Source of the DNA: an uncultured Acidobacteriota bacterium
GTDB taxonomy: Bacteria > Acidobacteriota > Polarisedimenticolia > Polarisedimenticolales > Polarisedimenticolaceae
Length of the DNA stretch: 34,008 bases
NCBI GenBank assembly: GCA_945787955.1
Contig: CALZKF010000009.1
Location: 4,648-38,655 of the forward strand
Reading direction: 5' to 3'
Position 1 is the first letter of the stretch, and every line of letters begins with the position of its first letter. The notes beneath the pieces are model-generated. The model saw only the letters and a list, made by a program, of their open reading frames with translations, did no database searches and had not been told where the DNA came from. Made by a program: the position numbers and the translations under genes. This document shows positions 1 through 8,475 of the stretch, one piece after another.

Positions 1-56
1 ACATCAACCGGGAACGGCTGAAAAGGCTATACCAGGACTTTCACCCCAGGGCCTGA
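1..56 (+). CDS. 3' end of an upstream gene, possibly dnaE
   Basis: Only the last 17 codons and a TGA stop at 54-56 are inside the window. The tail is basic and ends in HPRA. Too little is left to identify a family. DNA polymerase III alpha (dnaE) is often found just upstream of accA in bacteria, so it is the best guess, but that rests on gene order alone. The gap to accA is 72 bases and shows no clear terminator. Confidence 0.35.
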   Translation, partial: INRERLKRLYQDFHPRA

Positions 57-128
57 CGCCTGCTCTGGCCCGAACCGGTCCGGCTGTGGAAGAATAGCCG
101 GCGTAGACCGAAGCACGAGGAGCGGATC

Positions 129-1073
129 GTGAACGAAGAGCTGTTCGAGGAACCGATCCACGATCTTGAGCGCAAGATCGAGGCGCTTTCCGGAACCGGC
201 GACGATAACGCCACCCGCAGCAAGCGGGCCCAGTTGGAAAAGGAACTGGAGAAGGTCCGGACAAATATATACGGAAACCTGTCGTCCTGGCAGAAGACGC
301 TGGTTGCGCGGCATCCGAAGCGGCCCTATACAAGCGATTACCTGAAGCACATGGTGGAGGATTTCGTGGAAATCCACGGCGACAGGCGTTACTCCGACGA
401 TCCGGCCATCGTGGCGGGCATGGCGCTTTTCCGGGATCGGTCGGTGGCGGTGATAGGGCACCAGAAAGGGCGGGACACCAAGGAGAAGATCTATCGCAAT
501 TTCGGCATGCCGCGACCGGAGGGGTATCGCAAGGCGCTCCGGATCATGAAGCTGGCGGAAAAATTCGGACGGCCGATCTTCACCTTCATCGACACCCCCG
601 GGGCATACCCCGGGATCGGAGCCGAGGAGCGGGGCCAGGCCGAGGCGATCGCCTACAACCTGCGCGAAATGGCGAAGCTGAAAGTGCCGGTCCTGGTGAC
701 CGTGACCGGCGAGGGCGGGTCCGGGGGCGCACTGGCTCTCGGAATCGGGAACCGCGTGAACATCCTGGAGTATGCAACCTACTCGGTGATCAGCCCGGAA
801 GGGTGTGCCGCCATCCTCTGGAAAGACCCGAAGATGAGCAAGGTGGCGGCGAAAGCGATGAAGGTGACCGCACCGGATCTCAAGGCGCTTGATATCGTCG
901 ACGAGATCATCCCGGAGGTCCCCGGCGGCGCCCATGTCGATCCGGAGAAGCAGGCCGTCATCGTGGCCGATGTTCTGGAACGGCAACTGGACGAGTTGAG
1001 CGCTTTGGATGCCGGCGAACTGGTCCGGCAGCGCTATGACCGTTTCCGGAGTCTGGGGGTCTACGAGGGCTGA
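129..1073 (+). CDS. accA: Acetyl-CoA carboxylase carboxyltransferase subunit alpha
   Basis: AccA pairs with AccD to move the carboxyl group from carboxybiotin to acetyl-CoA, making malonyl-CoA for fatty acid synthesis in the cytoplasm. The 314-residue length is normal for the family. Family hallmarks are visible: an N-terminal helical segment, the FIDTPGAYPG stretch (about residues 154-163) and the glycine-rich GEGGSGGALALG stretch (about 194-205) that form the crotonase-fold oxyanion region. The start is a GTG with GAGGAG at 117-122 in front. Its last 13 bases overlap the 3' end of mazG on the other strand. accD is not in the window; the biotin ligase that activates the biotin carrier of this complex is at 22160. 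Confidence 0.97.
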   Translation: MNEELFEEPIHDLERKIEALSGTGDDNATRSKRAQLEKELEKVRTNIYGNLSSWQKTLVARHPKRPYTSDYLKHMVEDFVEIHGDRRYSDDPAIVAGMALFRDRSVAVIGHQKGRDTKEKIYRNFGMPRPEGYRKALRIMKLAEKFGRPIFTFIDTPGAYPGIGAEERGQAEAIAYNLREMAKLKVPVLVTVTGEGGSGGALALGIGNRVNILEYATYSVISPEGCAAILWKDPKMSKVAAKAMKVTAPDLKALDIVDEIIPEVPGGAHVDPEKQAVIVADVLERQLDELSALDAGELVRQRYDRFRSLGVYEG

Positions 1074-1864
1074 CCGCCCTCCTCACCCTTGACCTGACGC
1101 CAGAGCCGCTCCAGCCGGTCCATGGAGGAGCCGTCAACCGTCCCGCCTTCGTCCCGGACGATCTCCTCCAGTCTTCTGAAGCGGCCGGTGAATTTCCGGT
1201 TGGACCGCTCCAGCGCATCTTCCGGATCGACACCGGAATGCCTGGCGAGCATGACCAGAGTGAAAATCAGGTCTCCCAACTCCTCCCGGATACCGTCATG
1301 GTCGGAGCCGGCAAGCGACTCCCGCAGCTCTCCCAGTTCCTCGTCGACCTTGCCCAGTATCTCTTCACCGGTTTTCCAGAAGAACCCTACCCGGGAGGCC
1401 TTGGTGCCGATACGGTACGCCTTGAGGAGGGCGGGCAGCGCTGCAGGGACGCCGTCCAGGACACCAGGCAATTCCTGTTTTTTACCCTTCTGCTCCTGTC
1501 GCTTGATATCCTCCCAGTTCCGCAAAACGTCTTCGGAATCCCGCACTTTGGTCTCGGCGAACACATGAGGGTGGCGCCGCACCATTTTGGCGGCAATACC
1601 GCGGACCACATCTCCGGCGGAGAAGGCGCCGTTCTCCTTCCCGATCCTGGAGAGGAAAACGATCTGGAACAACAGGTCGCCCAGTTCCTCGCACAGGGCC
1701 TGTTCGTCGTTGTCGTCCAGGGCCTGGGCGACCTCGTAAGCCTCCTCCAGGAGGTAACCCCTGAGGGTTGCGTAGGTCTGCTCCCGGTCCCAGGGGCAGC
1801 CTTCCGGCTCTCGCAGCCGGTCCATGATTTCGAGTAGTCCGTCGAATGTGTCGAATTTGCTCAT
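1061..1864 (-). CDS. mazG: Nucleoside triphosphate pyrophosphohydrolase MazG
   Basis: MazG hydrolyses (d)NTPs to monophosphates and pyrophosphate, and is linked to house-cleaning of aberrant nucleotides and stress control. The protein has the usual two MazG repeats. The N-terminal one carries GCPWDREQT and the metal-binding EEAYEV and EELGDLLFQ motifs; the C-terminal one carries a second EELGDLIF motif. The preferred start at 1864 gives 267 residues, close to the family norm. An upstream ATG at 1906 would add 14 residues not expected in the family. The gene converges on accA with a 13-base overlap and diverges from the DUF1844 gene. Confidence 0.95.
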   Translation of the reverse strand: MSKFDTFDGLLEIMDRLREPEGCPWDREQTYATLRGYLLEEAYEVAQALDDNDEQALCEELGDLLFQIVFLSRIGKENGAFSAGDVVRGIAAKMVRRHPHVFAETKVRDSEDVLRNWEDIKRQEQKGKKQELPGVLDGVPAALPALLKAYRIGTKASRVGFFWKTGEEILGKVDEELGELRESLAGSDHDGIREELGDLIFTLVMLARHSGVDPEDALERSNRKFTGRFRRLEEIVRDEGGTVDGSSMDRLERLWRQVKGEEGGQPS

Positions 1865-2003
1865 AAATGCTTCGCTGTCCTTGACTTGCAAATATTGCGG
1901 CATCATCTTCTGCTGCCGGAAGGAAACTAATTCGGCCGTATTCTGCGGCTGTCATTTTCCGTTCGGCTGGAGGATCTCCATGTTTGGGTACCGGGGAGCC
2001 GGA

Positions 2004-2013
2004 ATGGTACCAT
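2004..2013. repeat. Perfect 10-base palindrome upstream of the DUF1844 start
   Basis: ATGGTACCAT at 2004-2013 is a perfect palindrome flanked on both sides by CCGG. A second GGTACC core sits at 1987-1992, 19 bases away. It lies between mazG and the preferred DUF1844 start, so it could be an operator. If the DUF1844 protein starts at the alternative ATG at 1980, the palindrome would be coding sequence instead. No convincing sigma-70 promoter pair is placed around it. Confidence 0.3.
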
Positions 2014-2075
2014 CCGGTTCCGGTGGATACGAGACCGGCAGCGGCAGGCTGCCGACACCAGAGAGGAACGGAACG

Positions 2076-2552
2076 ATGTCCGACGAGTCGAAGAACCACG
2101 AAGAATCCGGTGAGGAGTCCCGGATCAAAGTGACGGACAGGCGCTTGTTCACATCGGATGGTGAACTGCGGGACCACGGCGGTGCCGGTGAGCCGGAGCC
2201 GGATGTTGTGATGGAGACGGACCGGCCCGGCGAGGAGGCCGGCTTCAGCCATACGCCGGTGGAGGAGGATCCGGGGGTTGATTTCACAACCCTGATCAAC
2301 GCCATGGCGACACCGGCCCTGATCCACCTGGGCGAGGTCCCTCATCCGGACGGCGGCATGTCCGAGGTCAACCTGGAGCAGGCCCGGTTGCAGATCGACT
2401 TTCTGGCTCTCCTGCAGGTGAAGTGCCGCGGCAATTTGAGCTCCGCCGAGGAAAGCCTGCTGGAAAGAGTGCTTTACCAGCTTCGGCTGCTGTATGTGTC
2501 CAAATCCGGCAAGGCCGGCTCGGCGCAGCCTCCGGCTCCGACCGAAGGCTGA
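2076..2552 (+). CDS. DUF1844 domain protein
   Basis: This is a 158-residue cytoplasmic protein of unknown function. The N-terminal part holds the KVTDRRLFTSDGELR segment typical of DUF1844 proteins. The C-terminal part (about residues 65-140) is the helical DUF1844 core with FTTLINAMATPALIHLGEVP and DFLALLQVKCRGNLSSAEE. The acidic linker between them is not conserved-looking. The start at 2076 has GAGAGG some 10 bases upstream and gives a family-like N terminus. An in-frame ATG at 1980 has an even better site (GGAGG at 1969-1973, 6-base spacing) and would add 32 low-complexity residues, so the start is ambiguous. The TPR membrane protein gene follows 25 bases later. Confidence 0.85.
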   Translation: MSDESKNHEESGEESRIKVTDRRLFTSDGELRDHGGAGEPEPDVVMETDRPGEEAGFSHTPVEEDPGVDFTTLINAMATPALIHLGEVPHPDGGMSEVNLEQARLQIDFLALLQVKCRGNLSSAEESLLERVLYQLRLLYVSKSGKAGSAQPPAPTEG

Positions 2553-2577
2553 GCGGGACACGGGGATTGGGAGCCGG

Positions 2578-4599
2578 ATGATCGGGTACAGATTCGGCAA
2601 GGCGGCGCTCTATCTGGCCTGTTGCCTGGTCATGACCTGCGCCATGGCGGAGCAGGGTAAGATCCGCCTGCGCCCCGGCCCGAAGATCACCCCGACCGAT
2701 GCTGCACCGGCTCCGGAAGATCCGCCCCGGTCCAGCCGCCGGGGTTTTGATTACGAGGCGTTTGAAAACCGTCTCCAGAGCCACTGGTTCCAGCGCAAGG
2801 CGTTCCTGGCCGAGGGCCGGGAAAACGATGCGTTGAGCCAGTCGGAGCGGATCCGCGCCTTCTGTACCGAGGAAGGTATCGGTCGCCTCCGTGGTCTCGC
2901 CGACGCGCTGATCGTGGAGTCGGACCACCATCTGTCCCAGGGTAACTTCAGCAAATCGATGGAGGCGCTGCAACTGGCCGAGCAGCTTGACCCCGGACGA
3001 TCCCAGGTCCGGCTGGCCAGGGCTGTGGTGATCTGGAAATCGGGACGTGGCACGATTCCCGCGCTCGGCGCAGTGCTGTCCGGTGTCCGTGCAGCCGTTG
3101 AAGAGGGTTTCCGGGACTTCAGTCTGGTTAACAGAATCTACCTGTCCCTGATCCTCGGCATCCTCGGCGCGACGCTGCTGTTCTCGTTCATGATGTTGCT
3201 GCGGTACCAGATACCGTTCCGCCATGAAGTGGAAGAGTGGTTCGGGGCGCGTTTTCTTGGCGGAGTCGGCCGGTCGGTAGGCTACGCGCTGCTGGTTCTG
3301 CCGTTCCTGACGTGGGTCGGCGCAGGTTGGGCTTGTCTATACTGGCTGGTGATCACCTACCGCTTCATGCGCCGGTCCGAACGTGCAGCCGCCGTGATTC
3401 TGCTGTTCGCCACCGTCCTGTCCGTTCCTGCCTATCGCCTGGCCGGTACCGTGTACGGCATCACTACCGACCCGGTCACGCGAACCACTCTGGAGGCTGC
3501 AACCGGTCCATACAGCCCGGAACGGATCGTGGACATGCAAAAGCTGGTGAGCGATGATCCGCAGGATGCGACGTACCGGTTTCTTTTGGCCGGTCTCTAC
3601 TCCAAGGGCCAGTTCTTCAATGATGCGTTCAACGAATACCAGAAGGTGCTCGAGCTCGACCCGGGCCGTTACGAGGCGCTGATCAACATCGGCAACGTCT
3701 ATTACGAATTACAGAATTTCGACGAAGCAGGCGCGTACTACCTCCGGACCCTGGAGCAACGCCCCGATTCGGTTCTGGCCCTGTTCAACCTCCATCGTTC
3801 CCACGCCGAGGGCTTCCGGTTCACCGCATCGGAAGAGGCTCTGGCGCGGGCCCGGAACCTTGACTCGGAACGGGTCACCGCCTTGATGGCCGGCGAGGAT
3901 GGCGCCGGGGAGGGCCGTTCCGGCGTGGTTCCGGCGGTCATCGACATCGGCACGATCTGGAACGCGGCGTTCACCGGTGGCGGCCTCCACGAAACCGGGC
4001 GGGACACCGCCGGTCCAGGCCTCTCCAGGTTGCTGGTCTCACAGGTGATGAACCCGGTGAGCATCGCCGCCCTCCTGGCCCTGATCGCCGCCCTGATACT
4101 GGGAAGCCTCTCCGGGGAGAAACGGCCCGCACGGCGTTGCATCCGGTGTGGCCGACCGTTCTGCCAGCGCTGCAAGACAGGCCGCGAGGGCCACGAGTAC
4201 TGCAGCCAGTGCATGCACCTGTTCGTCCTGGGAGACGGCCTGGCGCCTGAGACCAAAACAAAGAAGATGTTCGAGGTCGACAGTTACGAACGGCGGACGC
4301 GGTTGGTTCGTATCGGCATCGGCTGGCTGTTCCCCGGAGGCAGCCATGTCCTGCGGGGCAGGATCCTGGCAGGTTGCCTGTTCCTGACAGCCTGGTTCAC
4401 GGCGGTGTTGATGTGGCGGCCGGTCGCCATGCTGCCGATCGAGAAGGTCACCGGTTTCGATCTGCGCCTGGATCTGCTGTATTCGGGAACGGTCCCGGCC
4501 TCGCCGGCGGTGAATGCCGCCGCGGTTTTTGGGGCGGTCGGGGCGATCCTGATCTGGCTCATCGCCGTCATCGGCCGCAGCAAGAGAGCGAAGTCCTGA
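2578..4599 (+). CDS. Polytopic membrane protein with TPR repeats and a cysteine-rich zinc-finger-like segment
   Basis: I do not recognise a named family for the whole 673-residue chain. In order it shows an N-terminal signal or anchor (about 5-24), a helical repeat region (about 55-150), three hydrophobic segments (about 180-205, 227-262, 267-288), TPR-like repeats (about 320-420, with the AFNEYQKVLELDPGRYEALI pattern), another hydrophobic segment (493-512), a cysteine cluster of paired CxxC motifs (about 520-545), and two last hydrophobic segments (594-615 and 647-668). The paired cysteines suggest zinc binding, probably on the cytoplasmic side. The start at 2578 has GGGAG in front. The next gene begins one base after the stop, so the two proteins are probably co-translated and may act together. 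Confidence 0.8.
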   Translation: MIGYRFGKAALYLACCLVMTCAMAEQGKIRLRPGPKITPTDAAPAPEDPPRSSRRGFDYEAFENRLQSHWFQRKAFLAEGRENDALSQSERIRAFCTEEGIGRLRGLADALIVESDHHLSQGNFSKSMEALQLAEQLDPGRSQVRLARAVVIWKSGRGTIPALGAVLSGVRAAVEEGFRDFSLVNRIYLSLILGILGATLLFSFMMLLRYQIPFRHEVEEWFGARFLGGVGRSVGYALLVLPFLTWVGAGWACLYWLVITYRFMRRSERAAAVILLFATVLSVPAYRLAGTVYGITTDPVTRTTLEAATGPYSPERIVDMQKLVSDDPQDATYRFLLAGLYSKGQFFNDAFNEYQKVLELDPGRYEALINIGNVYYELQNFDEAGAYYLRTLEQRPDSVLALFNLHRSHAEGFRFTASEEALARARNLDSERVTALMAGEDGAGEGRSGVVPAVIDIGTIWNAAFTGGGLHETGRDTAGPGLSRLLVSQVMNPVSIAALLALIAALILGSLSGEKRPARRCIRCGRPFCQRCKTGREGHEYCSQCMHLFVLGDGLAPETKTKKMFEVDSYERRTRLVRIGIGWLFPGGSHVLRGRILAGCLFLTAWFTAVLMWRPVAMLPIEKVTGFDLRLDLLYSGTVPASPAVNAAAVFGAVGAILIWLIAVIGRSKRAKS

Positions 4600-4600
4600 A

Positions 4601-5866
4601 ATGGCCCTCGAAGGAACCATCAAGGATTTCGGACTGGGAGACATCTTCCAGCTGATCGGAATCCAGCGCAAAACCGGAACCCTTCTGTTCGACTCCGGCT
4701 CCGAACAGGTGACGGTGAAGTTCCTGGACGGCTCGGTAGTCGGGGCCGAAAGCCACAACAACAACCTGGAAGACCTGCTGGGCTCGGTTCTGGTCCGGAC
4801 CGGCCTGATCGCACAGAGCCAGCTGGAGGCGGCGCTCAAGATCCAGAAGAGCACCTTGCAGCGGCTGGGGCATATCCTGGTGGAATCGGAGTTCATCTCC
4901 GCCGAAGACCTCCAGGAAGCGCTGCGGACCCAGGTGACCCAGATCATTTATCGGCTGTTCCGCTGGCGGGCGGGAACCTACCGGTTCACGCCGGTGGACA
5001 ACATGGATTACGACCGCAATTTCATGCCGATGGGCGCCGAGACCATTTTGATGGAAGGCGCCCGGATGGTGGACGAATGGCCGATCCTCGAACGGAAGAT
5101 CCGCTCCGAGGAGATGGTGTTTTCCAAGACCGCGGCCGCCGTCGGACTGGATGTCCCGGTGGAGTCGATCGTCGATGCCGCCATCGACATGGAGTCGGTA
5201 TTCGCCGGCGACGACGATCCGGACCCTTCCGGAGCGGAAACTGACGAAATCCGGTTTTCCCGGGAAGAGCAGGAGATCCTGCGGATGGTGGACGGTGCCG
5301 CGGCGGTTCGGGAAATCGTCGACCGTTCCGCAGTGGGGGAGTTTGACACCTACCGCGTTCTCCATGAACTCCTTACCCGGAACCTGATCGAAGAAGTGCA
5401 GGTCGAGGCAGGCGAAACCAGATCCGTATCGGCACGGCGCCGATCGGGGGCTATCTGGACCGCACTCGGCCTGGCATTGGTCGCCCTTGCAATATTTTCC
5501 GCCGCCATGCTGCCTGCCAATCGGTTCGGGCCCTGGGAGACCGCCGGCCGGGACGGAGCCTTGGACCGCCTGCGGACCTCTGCGTCCCGGGACCGGGTGC
5601 AGCGGGTGGAACGGGCGCTGAACCTATGCTTCCTGGATACCGGAGGACTGCCTTCCAGCCTGGACGTCCTGGTGAGCAATCAATACCTCGACCCGAGGGA
5701 TATTCAGGACCCCTGGGGGCGCCCGTATGGCTACATGCTGGGTGAAGACAGGTACACCCTGATCGCGCTGGACCCGGAAGGTCAGCCGGATCAAGGACTT
5801 ACAGTGGTTCGCCCCTTCAGTCCTGGCATGAGGATGATCCTGGACGGCGCTGCTCGGGAACCCTGA
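4601..5866 (+). CDS. DUF4388 protein with one membrane segment and a pseudopilin-like C-terminal domain
   Basis: The 421-residue protein opens with MALEGTIKDFGLGDIFQLIG, the typical start of DUF4388 (PatA-like) domains, running to about residue 165. This part also resembles the N-terminal MshEN-type region of type II/IV secretion ATPases. A second helical module covers about 225-265. A single hydrophobic segment at about 283-305 follows an arginine-rich stretch, so the N-terminal part is likely cytoplasmic. The last 95 residues look like the globular part of a GspG-type pseudopilin: a helix with alternating hydrophobics, GGLPSSLDVLVSNQYL, then DPWGRPYGY. There is no pseudopilin prepilin leader. 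One base separates it from the TPR gene, implying coupling. Function is not known; a link to pilus, secretion or surface signalling is inference. Confidence 0.8.
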   Translation: MALEGTIKDFGLGDIFQLIGIQRKTGTLLFDSGSEQVTVKFLDGSVVGAESHNNNLEDLLGSVLVRTGLIAQSQLEAALKIQKSTLQRLGHILVESEFISAEDLQEALRTQVTQIIYRLFRWRAGTYRFTPVDNMDYDRNFMPMGAETILMEGARMVDEWPILERKIRSEEMVFSKTAAAVGLDVPVESIVDAAIDMESVFAGDDDPDPSGAETDEIRFSREEQEILRMVDGAAAVREIVDRSAVGEFDTYRVLHELLTRNLIEEVQVEAGETRSVSARRRSGAIWTALGLALVALAIFSAAMLPANRFGPWETAGRDGALDRLRTSASRDRVQRVERALNLCFLDTGGLPSSLDVLVSNQYLDPRDIQDPWGRPYGYMLGEDRYTLIALDPEGQPDQGLTVVRPFSPGMRMILDGAAREP

Positions 5867-5883
5867 ATTTCCCTTTGCCCTCC

Positions 5884-5912
5884 TTGACAGGCCTTGGCGT
5901 CGATCTTATCTA
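5884..5912 (+). promoter_or_regulatory. Sigma-70-type promoter for dnaK
   Basis: A perfect -35 TTGACA at 5884-5889 and a -10 TATCTA at 5907-5912 are separated by exactly 17 bases. The predicted transcript starts near 5919, about 59 bases before the dnaK ATG. No CIRCE inverted repeat is visible, so HrcA control is not supported here; the match to the housekeeping consensus is the strongest in the window. Confidence 0.7.
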
Positions 5913-5977
5913 GCCGGGGACGAAAATATCAATACCCGGTACGGCCTTCCGCCGGCCAGGGGTGGGAGCGCAGCGCT

Positions 5978-7894
5978 ATGAGCAAAATTATCGGTATCGA
6001 CCTGGGAACCACGAACTCGGTGGTGGCGGTTATGGACGGCGGCAAGCCGATGGTGATCACAAATCCCGAGGGCAGCCGCACAACCCCTTCGGTCGTGGCT
6101 ATCACCGACAAGCAGGAGCGGTTGGTGGGGCAGGTGGCCAAGCGCCAGGCGATCACGAACCCGGAAAACACAATCTACTCCACCAAGCGGTTCATCGGCC
6201 GGAAGTACACCGAGATCCAGAACGAAATCTCCCGGATACCTTACCGGATCCAGGCCGCGGACAACGGCGACGTCCGGATCATGATCCAGGACAAGCCGTA
6301 CTCGCCGCCGGAGATTTCCGCCATGGTGCTCCGGAAAATCAAAGAGGCGGCGGAAGCGCACCTGGGCACCAAGGTTACCGCCGCGGTGATCACGGTGCCT
6401 GCCTATTTCAATGATGCCCAACGCCAGGCGACCAAGGATGCAGGCAAGATCGCCGGTCTGGATGTCAAGCGGATCATCAACGAGCCGACGGCCGCCGCAC
6501 TGGCTTACGGACTCGAGAAGCAGAACGATGAAGTCATCGCAGTGTTCGATTTCGGCGGCGGCACTTTCGACATTTCCATCCTGGAGGTCAGCGAAGGGGT
6601 CGTGGAGGTCAAGTCCACCAACGGCGACACGCAGCTGGGCGGCGACGATATCGATCTCAAGCTGATCGACTGGATCGTGGATGAATTCAAAAAGGATCAG
6701 GGCATCGACCTGTCCTCGGACAAGATGGCGCTGCAGCGGTTGAAGGAGGCGGCGGAGAAGGCGAAATGCGAGCTTTCCAGCGTTAGCGAGACCGAGATCA
6801 ACCTGCCTTTCATCACCGCAGACGCCACAGGCCCGAAGCACCTGCAGCTCAAGCTGAACCGCGCCCTGTTCGAGCAGCTGGTGGCGGACCTGCTGAATCG
6901 AACCCTTGAGCCGTGCCGCAAGGCGCTGGCCGACAGCGGCCTCAAGGCGGCGGAAATCGACGAGGTCGTGCTGGTGGGCGGTTCCACCCGGATTCCCAAG
7001 GTTCAGGAAATGGTGCAGGAATTCTTCGGTCGTGAGGCCCACAAGGGCGTGAACCCCGACGAGGTCGTGGCCATCGGCGCCGCCATCCAGGGCGGCGTGC
7101 TGGCAGGGGACGTGGAAGACATCCTGCTGCTGGACGTTACCCCCCTTTCCCTGGGCATCGAGACCCAGGGCGGCGTGTTCCACAGGCTGATCACGAGAAA
7201 CACCACCATACCTACGGACAAGAGCGAAATCTTTTCCACCGCGGCGGACAGCCAGACCAGTGTTGAGGTTCATGTCCAGCAAGGCGAGCGGGAGATGTCA
7301 CGGGACAATAAGACCCTGGGCCGGTTCCATCTGGACGGCATACCGACGGCGCCCCGGGGCATTCCCCAGATCGAAGTCTCCTTTACCATCGACGCCAACG
7401 GCATCGTGCATGTCAGCGCCAAGGATCTCGGGACCGGCAAAGAACAGAAAATCACCATCACGGCATCATCCGGGCTGGACGAGGCCGAGGTCAGCCGCAT
7501 GGTGCAGGAGGCGGAGTCCCACGCCGAGGAGGACCGCAAAAACCGGGACTCGGTGGAGATGAAGAACCGGGCCGACCAACTGGTGTACCAGACGGAGAAA
7601 CTACTGTCCGAGAACGGCGACAAACTCTCCGACGGCGACAGCAAGCCGGTGCAGGAGGCTATTGCCGTTCTTAAAGGCGCTGTCGAGAAGGAAGACGCCG
7701 AGGGCATCAAGGCCGGTATCGAACGGCTGGAGCAGGCCTCCCAGAAGCTGGCGACGGTGCTGTACCAGTCAACCGGAACCCCCGGCGAAAACGATCATGC
7801 CTCCTCGGAACCGGAGCGGTCCGGGGCAGGCGAAGACGACGACGTCATCGAAGCGGAGGTCGTCGACTCGGGGGACGGCAAGAGCGTAAATTAA
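5978..7894 (+). CDS. dnaK: Molecular chaperone DnaK (Hsp70)
   Basis: DnaK binds exposed hydrophobic peptides and refolds them in an ATP-driven cycle with DnaJ and GrpE. The 638-residue protein is full length. It shows the phosphate-1 motif [14 protein letters not shown] at the N terminus, [11 protein letters not shown], the phosphate-2 motif [13 protein letters not shown], the [11 protein letters not shown] adenosine motif, the interdomain linker [14 protein letters not shown], a substrate-binding domain and a helical lid ending in an acidic tail. The start at 5978 is chosen because the family N terminus begins there; a longer frame from 5894 would overlap the promoter. dnaJ and grpE are not adjacent, which differs from common grpE-dnaK-dnaJ operons. 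Confidence 0.98.
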   Translation: MSKIIGIDLGTTNSVVAVMDGGKPMVITNPEGSRTTPSVVAITDKQERLVGQVAKRQAITNPENTIYSTKRFIGRKYTEIQNEISRIPYRIQAADNGDVRIMIQDKPYSPPEISAMVLRKIKEAAEAHLGTKVTAAVITVPAYFNDAQRQATKDAGKIAGLDVKRIINEPTAAALAYGLEKQNDEVIAVFDFGGGTFDISILEVSEGVVEVKSTNGDTQLGGDDIDLKLIDWIVDEFKKDQGIDLSSDKMALQRLKEAAEKAKCELSSVSETEINLPFITADATGPKHLQLKLNRALFEQLVADLLNRTLEPCRKALADSGLKAAEIDEVVLVGGSTRIPKVQEMVQEFFGREAHKGVNPDEVVAIGAAIQGGVLAGDVEDILLLDVTPLSLGIETQGGVFHRLITRNTTIPTDKSEIFSTAADSQTSVEVHVQQGEREMSRDNKTLGRFHLDGIPTAPRGIPQIEVSFTIDANGIVHVSAKDLGTGKEQKITITASSGLDEAEVSRMVQEAESHAEEDRKNRDSVEMKNRADQLVYQTEKLLSENGDKLSDGDSKPVQEAIAVLKGAVEKEDAEGIKAGIERLEQASQKLATVLYQSTGTPGENDHASSEPERSGAGEDDDVIEAEVVDSGDGKSVN

Positions 7895-7902
7895 GACGGA
7901 GA

Positions 7903-7931
7903 GGGGCGGGTCTTGCAACCCGCCCCTTTTT
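7903..7931 (+). terminator. Rho-independent terminator after dnaK
   Basis: An 8-base perfect GC stem (GGGGCGGG at 7903-7910 with CCCGCCCC at 7919-7926) closes an 8-base loop and is followed directly by five T residues at 7927-7931. It starts 8 bases after the dnaK stop. It is the only clear intrinsic terminator I found in the window, and it sits between dnaK and the small heat-shock gene. Confidence 0.9.
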
Positions 7932-7963
7932 GTAGTTAACTGGCTCCTCGCCAGGAGGGAGAC

Positions 7964-8413
7964 ATGGCCGACCGCCCGGAATGGGACCCGATGACCGACC
8001 TGCTGTCGGTGCAGAAACAGATGAACAGGCTGTTCGAGTCGGCCCTGGGCAAGGTCGGTTTCGACGCCGACGCAGGCTTTGGCGCCTGGTCGCCGGTAGC
8101 CGACATATACGACGAGCCTGGCCGTCGGGTGTTCTGCCTGGAGCTTCCGGGGCTTTCACTGGACGATATCGGCGTAAGGATCGACGCCGACGAGTTGATC
8201 GTAGAGGGGGATCGCAGGATGGTGCGGGACGACCCCGGCGAGCAGTTCCAGCGCGTGGAACGGTCGTACGGCAAGTTCATGCGGAAGTTCCGCCTGCCGT
8301 CCAATGTGGACCGCGGTTCGGTTCGCGCAAGGTACCGGGACGGCATCCTGACGGTCAGCCTTCAGAGGAACGACGCGGCTGAACCGGAACGGTTCGACGT
8401 ATCGATCGACTGA
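7964..8413 (+). CDS. Small heat-shock protein, Hsp20/alpha-crystallin family
   Basis: Small heat-shock proteins form oligomers that hold unfolding proteins for later refolding by DnaK. The 149-residue chain has a short N-terminal arm, an alpha-crystallin domain (about residues 42-140) with FCLELPGLSLDDIGV and the late RYRDGILTVSL motif, and a short C-terminal end. AGGAGGGAG lies at 7952-7960, just before the ATG. It lies right after the dnaK terminator, so some read-through or a separate promoter in the 32-base gap would be needed; I see no clear promoter there. The setting between dnaK and a sigma factor supports a stress role. Confidence 0.95.
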   Translation: MADRPEWDPMTDLLSVQKQMNRLFESALGKVGFDADAGFGAWSPVADIYDEPGRRVFCLELPGLSLDDIGVRIDADELIVEGDRRMVRDDPGEQFQRVERSYGKFMRKFRLPSNVDRGSVRARYRDGILTVSLQRNDAAEPERFDVSID

Positions 8414-8436
8414 CGGGCGCCCGCCCGCCACCCCCG

Positions 8437-8445
8437 TGATATACT
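8437..8445 (+). promoter_or_regulatory. Possible extended -10 promoter for the sigma factor gene
   Basis: TGATATACT at 8437-8445 fits an extended -10 element (TG-N-TATACT). The -35 region is a run of G and C with no match to TTGACA, as is usual for extended -10 promoters. Transcription would start near 8452, about 24 bases before the ATG at 8476. An AGGA ribosome site at 8467-8470 would be in the leader. Confidence 0.4.
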
Positions 8446-8475
8446 CCCGCAATCCGGTAATAGATCAGGAATGGG

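Noticed and set aside
1881-1909. TTGACT as a -35 for the DUF1844 gene
   Set aside because: No acceptable -10 occurs at 16-18 bases.
3048-3062. A sigma-54-like element (TGGCACG with GC 10 bases after GG)
   Set aside because: It lies inside the TPR protein gene in a conserved reading frame and the -12 part is poor; probably chance.
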